Of a DNA stretch of 64,000 nt, positions 59,154-64,000 are shown one piece after another (the first letter of the stretch is position 1; every line of letters begins with the position of its first letter). The DNA comes from Saccharopolyspora kobensis (GTDB taxonomy: Bacteria; Actinomycetota; Actinomycetes; Mycobacteriales; Pseudonocardiaceae). The position numbers were made by a program, and so were the translations under genes. Location of the stretch: NCBI RefSeq assembly GCF_900108315.1, contig NZ_FNVB01000004.1:558001-622000 (forward strand). Direction: 5' to 3'. A model generated the notes under the pieces. It did not search any database and was not told the DNA's origin. It saw nothing but the letters and a program-made list of their open reading frames with translations.

Positions 59154-60119
59154 TCAGCGCGCCGACCGCTCGCGGAACGCAGTGCGGTAGGCGGTCGGCG
59201 TGGTGTCTACCCGGTCGGCGAAGTGGCGGCGCAGGGTCGCCGCGGAGCCGAAGCCGGAGCGGTGGGCCACATCCTCCACCGGGAGGTCCGTGGTCTCCAG
59301 GAGTTCTTGCGCGCGGTGCACCCGCGCCAGGACCAGCCACTGCAGCGGCGTCGTACCGGTGAGGTCGCGGAAGCGGCGGTTCAGGGTGCGCACGCTCATG
59401 CTCGCCCGCCGGGCGATCTCGGCCAGCGGCAGATCCCGATGCAGGTTGGCGCGCATCCAGTCCATCGTGGGGCGGAGGCTGCCGCTCGGGAGCTCGTAGG
59501 AGATGAACTGCGCCTGCCCGCCCTCGCGGAACGCCGGCATCACGATCAGCCGGGCCGTGCGGGCGGCCAGGGCGGAACCGTGGTCCCGGCGGATCAGGTG
59601 CAGGCACAGGTCCACCCCGGCGCAGACGCCGGCCGAGGTGAGCACCTGCCCGTTGTCGACGAACAGCACCGACGGGTCGACCTCGACCTGCGGATATGTC
59701 TCGGCCAGGTGTCCTGCGGCGTTCCAGTGCGTGGTGGCCCGCGCGCCGTCCAGCAGCCCCGCCGCGGCGAGCACGAACGCGCCGGTGCAGATCGACGCGA
59801 TCCGGGTGCCGCGCGCCGCGGCGTCGGTCAGCAGCTCCAGCACCTCCGGCGGCCACGGCCGGGTCCAGTCCTGCACGCCGGGCACCAGGATCGTGTCGGC
59901 CGCTGCGAACTCGGCGAGCGCGAACGGTGCGGTGAGCTGGAAGCAGTCGGCGCCCACCGCCGTCACCCGGGTACCGGGCGCGCCGCAGACCCGCACCTCG
60001 TAGGGGCTGTCCCGACCGGGTGGCCGGGCCGCCGCGAAGACCTGGCACACCGTGGCCAGGTCGAAACCCACCACGCCGTCGAAGGCGGCCACGCCCACCA
60101 CGTGCATGGCCAGAAGCAT
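59154..60119 (-). CDS. GlxA-family transcriptional regulator (DJ-1 + AraC)
   Basis: 321 residues. N-terminal DJ-1/PfpI-like domain (VVGVAAFDGVVGFDLATVCQ; nucleophile-elbow ICTGAFVLAAAGLLDG) and C-terminal AraC helix-turn-helix pair (LAEIARRASMSVRTLNRRFR, VEDVAHRSGFGSAATLRRHF). It is divergent from an exported DJ-1-like protein, which it probably regulates. ATG 60119 follows GGAGAGGA; ATG 60107 lacks one. Confidence 0.93.
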   Translation of the reverse strand: MLLAMHVVGVAAFDGVVGFDLATVCQVFAAARPPGRDSPYEVRVCGAPGTRVTAVGADCFQLTAPFALAEFAAADTILVPGVQDWTRPWPPEVLELLTDAAARGTRIASICTGAFVLAAAGLLDGARATTHWNAAGHLAETYPQVEVDPSVLFVDNGQVLTSAGVCAGVDLCLHLIRRDHGSALAARTARLIVMPAFREGGQAQFISYELPSGSLRPTMDWMRANLHRDLPLAEIARRASMSVRTLNRRFRDLTGTTPLQWLVLARVHRAQELLETTDLPVEDVAHRSGFGSAATLRRHFADRVDTTPTAYRTAFRERSAR

Positions 60120-60178
60120 ACGGAGAACGTCCTCTCCGGAGCTGTCGCTCTCCGGCGGCGGAGATCAGCATCGATGTC

Positions 60179-60874
60179 ATGGACAGACGATCACTCCTCG
60201 CGGCCGGTGCGGCGGTCACCGCGGCCGCCGCCGTCCCGGCCGCCGCGCAGGCCGAACCGTTGCGGCGCAACCCGTTCCGCGTGCACCTGCTGGTCTTCGA
60301 CGGCGCCGACGACCTGGACTTCATCGCGCCCAACGAGGTCTTCCAGCACGCCGCGCACACCGGGGCCCGCATCGAGACCAGGTTGGTCACCGGTGCCGGG
60401 CCCGGCACCATCACCTCCGCGTTCGGCACCCGCATCGCGGCCGACGGGTGGGCGCCGGAGGAGGCCGACCTCGTGGTGGTCGCCGGTGGCGGCTACGGGA
60501 TGCCCGACGGAACCCCCGGGGTACCTCGGGAGATCGAGCGCGGTCACCTCCCGGCCGCGCTGCGCGGGGCCCGGCGACCGGGACTGGTGTTCGCCTCGGT
60601 GTGCACCGGCGCGATGCTGCTCTCGGCGGCCGGGATCACCCGCGGCCGACCGTGCACGACCCACCACCTGGTGCAGGAGGAGCTCGCGCGGCAGGGCGGC
60701 CGGATCATGCCCGGCCGGGTCGTCGACGACGGAGACCTGGTGACCTCCGGCGGCATCACCTCCGGGCTGGATCTCGCGCTCTGGCTGCTGGAGCGGAACT
60801 TCGGGGCGCAGGTGGCGCTGAGCGTGGAGGCGGTCGTGGAGTACGAGCGCCGGGGCACCGTCTGGCGGCGTTAG
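60179..60874 (+). CDS. exported DJ-1/PfpI-family protein
   Basis: 231 residues. A twin-arginine-like signal (MDRRSLLAAGAAVTAAAAVP) precedes a DJ-1/PfpI domain: VHLLVFDGADDLDFIAPNEV, VVVAGGGYGMPDG, and the Cys elbow ASVCTGAMLLSAAGITRG. The end SGGITSGLDLALWLLERNFG is typical. Members include isonitrile hydratase-like and chaperone/glyoxalase activities; the one here is unknown. The exported form is less usual. Divergent from a GlxA regulator of the same fold. Confidence 0.88.
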   Translation: MDRRSLLAAGAAVTAAAAVPAAAQAEPLRRNPFRVHLLVFDGADDLDFIAPNEVFQHAAHTGARIETRLVTGAGPGTITSAFGTRIAADGWAPEEADLVVVAGGGYGMPDGTPGVPREIERGHLPAALRGARRPGLVFASVCTGAMLLSAAGITRGRPCTTHHLVQEELARQGGRIMPGRVVDDGDLVTSGGITSGLDLALWLLERNFGAQVALSVEAVVEYERRGTVWRR

Positions 60875-60881
60875 GCGGAGA

Positions 60882-60917
60882 GCCGGTCCCGCCGAGCCAG
60901 TGAGCGGTGGGACCGGC
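60882..60917 (+). terminator. terminator after the DJ-1-like gene
   Basis: 13-bp stem (GCCGGTCCCGCCG 60882-60894 with 60905-60917, one G-T pair), 10-nt loop, eight bases past the stop. Confidence 0.75.
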
Positions 60918-61068
60918 GGTCTCGCCGATCTGCGTAGCGGCGATAGCCCGGTGGGCTGAACGGCCGCCTCCACCGATACCGATCTTGCATCGGCATTACG
61001 CCCTGCGGGGCAGGGTGGTGTCACCCAGTAGTCTGGTCGGCACGCAACGGTGCGAATGCGAGGCGGAC

Positions 61069-61878
61069 GTGACCGAACCAGCGAATTGGGTGCCCGAGGG
61101 TGTCGACGAAGAAGTCCCCAGCGCGGCGCGGCTCTACGACTACCTGCTCGGCGGTGCGCACAACTTCGCCGCGGACCGCGCACTGGCCGAGAGGTTCCTG
61201 ATCGCGCTGCCCAGCGCGCGCGACGTGGCGCGGCTCAACCGCGCCTTCCTGCGCCGCGCCGTGGTCTTCATGGCGGAGCAGGGCGTGCGGCAGTTCCTCG
61301 ACGTCGGTTCGGGAATCCCGACGGTCGGCAACGTGCACGAGATCGCCCAGGCGGCCGATCCGCAGGCGCGCGTGGTCTACGTGGACTACGAATCGGTCGC
61401 CGTGGCGCACAGCCAGCTGCTGCTGGAGGGCAACGAGAACGCCACCATCCTGCAGGCCGACCTCACCGATCCGGCAGCGATCCTGCAGCACCCGGAGACC
61501 CGGCGGCTGCTGGACTTCGACCAGCCGATCGGGCTGATCATGGCCGGTGTCTTCCACTTCGTGCCGCACGAGGCCGGCGCACCGGACGTCATCGCCGGCT
61601 ACCGCGACGCGCTGGCTCCCGGCAGCTACCTGGCGCTCTCGCACTTCACCGCCGACATCAGCCCCGAGGAGATGGCGGGCGTGGTCGAGGTGATGCGGCG
61701 CAGCGCCGACCCGATCCACACCCGCACGCACGCCGAGGTCACCGAGCTGTTCACCGGTTTCGAGCTGGTGGAACCGGGTGTGGTCGGCACCGCCCTGTGG
61801 CGGCCGGACCGGCCGGAGCAGGCCGCCGACGAGCCAGGCGGCTCGCAGATCTACGCGGGGGTGGGACGCAAGCCATGA
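61069..61878 (+). CDS. DUF574-type SAM-dependent methyltransferase
   Basis: 269 residues. ARLYDYLLGGAHNFAADRAL and FLDVGSGIPTVGNVHEIAQ (SAM motif I) are diagnostic for the DUF574/PF04672 family, which is widespread and multi-copy in filamentous actinomycetes. VVYVDYESVAVAHSQLLL is motif II. Substrate unknown. GTG 61069 with GAGGCGGA upstream. Confidence 0.93.
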   Translation: MTEPANWVPEGVDEEVPSAARLYDYLLGGAHNFAADRALAERFLIALPSARDVARLNRAFLRRAVVFMAEQGVRQFLDVGSGIPTVGNVHEIAQAADPQARVVYVDYESVAVAHSQLLLEGNENATILQADLTDPAAILQHPETRRLLDFDQPIGLIMAGVFHFVPHEAGAPDVIAGYRDALAPGSYLALSHFTADISPEEMAGVVEVMRRSADPIHTRTHAEVTELFTGFELVEPGVVGTALWRPDRPEQAADEPGGSQIYAGVGRKP

Positions 61879-61969
61879 GGCGGTCGCGGGGGGCGCGAGC
61901 CGGTTCCACGAAGATGTCGGGAAAGGTGTGACCGGGGCGAACGCCGACGAACGTTGCTGGACGGGTGAG

Positions 61970-64000
61970 ATGAGCGAGCAAACGGCGGACGAGCCGCCGA
62001 GCGTGCTGGTTCCCCAGCGGCGCGATGCCGACTGGCGGGCCGAGGTGGCCCGGCGCTGGGCCGCGGAGCTGAGCACCGCCTCCTACATCCCGCTAGCCCG
62101 CGCGACCGTCGAGCAGACGCTGGAGGACTTGGTCGAGCGCATCGTGGCGGCGCTGGACGACCCGTCGGTGCTGGAGGAGACCGGCCGCGAGGTCGGCACC
62201 CGGCTGGTGGAGATGCACGCCACCGGCGAGAGCAGCCTGCCGCTGAGCCTGGACCTGCTCCGCGACGCGCTGGTGCAGCGGTTCGGCGTCGACGACGTGC
62301 ACCGGATGCTGGAGCTGGTCGCCGCGATCGCGGCCGGCTACGCCGCCGCGGACCGCGAGAGCACGTTCGTGCAGCAGGAGACGCTGAAGCGGGCGCTGCT
62401 GCGCTCGAAGCTCAAGGCCGACCGCGAGCTGGCGGCCAGCGAGGCGCGCTTCGGCGAGGTGTTCACCACCACGCCGATCGGGGTCGCGATCTGCGATCTG
62501 GAGGGCAGGTTCGTCCAGGTCAACCCGGCGTGGGAGCACACGCTGGGCTACCAGGAGCAGGCCCTGACGTCGATGACGATCCACGACCTGTTCCACCCCG
62601 ACGACGCCGAGTACCTGTCGGCCGCGTACGGCGAGCTGGCCGAGGGCGGCAGCGCCAAGCGCCTCAGCGACCGCAAGCGCCTGCTGCGCGCCAACGGCGA
62701 GGAAGCGTGGGCGTACCTGGCGGTTTCGGTGCTGCGCGGTTCGGACGGCGCGCCTCGCCACTTCGTGACGATGGTCGAGGACATCACCGAGCTGCACATG
62801 CTGCAGGCCCGGTTCCGCTACCAGGCGCTGCACGACGTGCTGACCGCGCTGCCCAACCGGCAGTACTTCTCCACCCGGCTGGAGACCGCGCTGGCCAACT
62901 TCCCGCGCGATTCCCGGATGACGCTCTACCACCTGGGCCTGGACGGGTTCGAGCTGATCAACGACGGGCTCGGCTACGAGGTCGGCGACCTGGTGATCAA
63001 GACGGTGGCGCGGCGGCTGGAGCAGCTGGTCGAGGACGAGGAGGCGCTGGTCGCGCGCTTCGGCGGCACCGAGTTCGCCATCCTGGTGTGGGAGCAGGAG
63101 CAGACCCCGAAGGTCCCCGAGGTCGTCAAGATGATCAACGACCTGCTCGCCGAGCCGGTCTACGTCGGCGACCAGGGCATCGCGGCGTCGGCGAGCGTCG
63201 GCGTGGTGCAGCGGCAGGTGGCCGAGGCGGAAGCGTCGAACATGCTGTGGGCCGCCGACGTCGCGCTCCGGCGCGCGGAAGCGGCGGGCAAGCGGCAGTG
63301 GGCGCTGTTCGACCCGGACCGGGCGCCGGAGGAGCGCATAGAGTCCAAGCTGGCCGCGGTGATGCCGGGCGGCCTGGAGCAGGGCGAGTTCGACGTGGTC
63401 TACCGCCCGCTGGTGCGCCTGGACGGATCCGGCGTGATCGCGCTGGAGGCGGGACTTCGCTGGGACACCAGCGAGAACGGCACGCTGGAGCACGAGGAGT
63501 GCCTGCGGCTGGCGGAGCGCTCCGGCGTGACGCTGTCCCTGCGCGACTGGATGGTGGCCACCGCCTGGGAGCAGCTGCGCGAGTGGCACGCGGACGGGCA
63601 CCGGGTGCAGCTGAACGTGGCGCTGAGCCCGAACCAGGGACAGGACCCCGATCTGGCGGCGGTGATCCACCGCGTGCTGGACACCGGCGACGTCGACCCG
63701 GGCTGGCTGCGGCTGTGCCTGCCGATGGTGGCGATCAGCGGCGACAACGAGGAGACCCGGGACAACGTCCGGTTCCTCAGCAGCCGCGGGATCAAGACCT
63801 CCCTGCACGACTTCCAGGGCTCCCCGGAAGAACTGCGGCTGCTGCGCGAGCTCCCGGTGGACGCGGTGCGCCTGGCCGACGAGCTGGTCTCGATACTGCA
63901 CAACGCGGAATCGACGGACCTCCCGGAAGTGCAGGCGATCCGCAGCCTGGTCCCGCTGACCCGAGCCTGCGGCGCGCAGCTGTGGGTCGGCGGCGTGGAG
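61970..64000 (+). CDS. PAS-GGDEF-EAL protein with degenerate catalytic motifs (3' end outside window)
   Basis: 677 codons are present; the gene runs past the end. After a helical N-terminal region (1-150) come a PAS domain (about 155-275; FGEVFTTTPIGVAICDLEGR), a GGDEF domain (about 285-445) and an EAL domain (from about 460). The GGDEF site is GGTEF (365-369) and the metal Asp of strand 1 is Gly (HLGLDGFELIND). The EAL site is EAG (493-495) and the later D-D-F is HDF (613-615). It may therefore bind but not make or cleave c-di-GMP. ATG 61970; GTG 61928 possible. Confidence 0.88.
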   Translation, partial: MSEQTADEPPSVLVPQRRDADWRAEVARRWAAELSTASYIPLARATVEQTLEDLVERIVAALDDPSVLEETGREVGTRLVEMHATGESSLPLSLDLLRDALVQRFGVDDVHRMLELVAAIAAGYAAADRESTFVQQETLKRALLRSKLKADRELAASEARFGEVFTTTPIGVAICDLEGRFVQVNPAWEHTLGYQEQALTSMTIHDLFHPDDAEYLSAAYGELAEGGSAKRLSDRKRLLRANGEEAWAYLAVSVLRGSDGAPRHFVTMVEDITELHMLQARFRYQALHDVLTALPNRQYFSTRLETALANFPRDSRMTLYHLGLDGFELINDGLGYEVGDLVIKTVARRLEQLVEDEEALVARFGGTEFAILVWEQEQTPKVPEVVKMINDLLAEPVYVGDQGIAASASVGVVQRQVAEAEASNMLWAADVALRRAEAAGKRQWALFDPDRAPEERIESKLAAVMPGGLEQGEFDVVYRPLVRLDGSGVIALEAGLRWDTSENGTLEHEECLRLAERSGVTLSLRDWMVATAWEQLREWHADGHRVQLNVALSPNQGQDPDLAAVIHRVLDTGDVDPGWLRLCLPMVAISGDNEETRDNVRFLSSRGIKTSLHDFQGSPEELRLLRELPVDAVRLADELVSILHNAESTDLPEVQAIRSLVPLTRACGAQLWVGGVE

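Overview
The window is about 64 kb of high-GC chromosome. GTG starts are frequent, coding is dense on both strands, and leaderless-looking promoters and translationally coupled gene pairs are common. The gene content (DUF574-type methyltransferase, SigB/F-type sigma factor with an RsbW kinase, VKOR plus membrane-anchored DsbA, PucR, GlxA and LacI regulators, an actinobacterial sulfur leader peptide) points to a filamentous actinomycete, most likely Pseudonocardiaceae and plausibly Saccharopolyspora. The genus is an inference. I see no rRNA, tRNA, insertion sequence, prophage or CRISPR array. This is chromosomal housekeeping and adaptive territory rather than a genomic island.

Layout. 1-7 kb: end of a Gfo/Idh/MocA oxidoreductase, a GNAT acetyltransferase coupled to a small HTH protein, membrane and DUF genes, pyruvate kinase and TesB thioesterase. 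7-16 kb: divergent Lrp/LysE pair, a D-Ala-D-Ala carboxypeptidase, two DedA proteins, a Rieske ferredoxin beside the stub of a lost oxidase, a metallophosphoesterase and a two-component system. 15.8-20.5 kb: a glycine/serine module on the minus strand (amino-acid permease, glyA, gcvT) headed by a tandem glycine riboswitch. 20.6-31.6 kb: MazF-type toxin-antitoxin, TetR/acyl-CoA dehydrogenase, GtrA, a TauE/SafE transporter behind a sulfur leader peptide, an M23 peptidase, sigma/anti-sigma pair, VKOR/DsbA oxidative folding pair and a stand-alone LigD-type ligase. 31.7-42.2 kb: GntR, PucR and Lrp regulators, then a complete 2-oxoacid dehydrogenase complex (lpd, E1 alpha, E1 beta, E2). 42.4-52.3 kb: secreted proteins including a two-headed trypsin-fold protease, a siderophore-binding lipoprotein, an oxidoreductase, an M20 amidohydrolase, and a response regulator fused head-to-tail with a serine hydrolase. 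52.4-57 kb: a sugar ABC operon with a permease-binding protein fusion and its divergent LacI regulator. 57.3-64 kb: M50 peptidase, aldo/keto reductase, GlxA/DJ-1 pair, DUF574 methyltransferase and a PAS-GGDEF-EAL protein cut by the window end.

The most unusual content is non-coding. Four intergenic loci (about 8.4, 43.4, 45.2 and 57.2 kb) carry a composite element: a 46-bp AT-rich palindrome, a 48-51 bp spacer holding a GC-rich hairpin, and a second 46-bp palindrome. Two copies have exactly the same 140-bp length, the palindromes show paired base changes, and one half-module looks like an internal recombination product. A second dispersed family of hairpins (five copies) keeps both its stem and its loop. 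Neither family is tied to one gene type or one position relative to genes.

A second theme is small-scale gene loss. Truncated remnants of an FAD/GcvT-type oxidase, a TesB thioesterase and a TetR regulator remain between intact genes, and a deletion seems to have removed a histidine kinase between a serine hydrolase and its response regulator.
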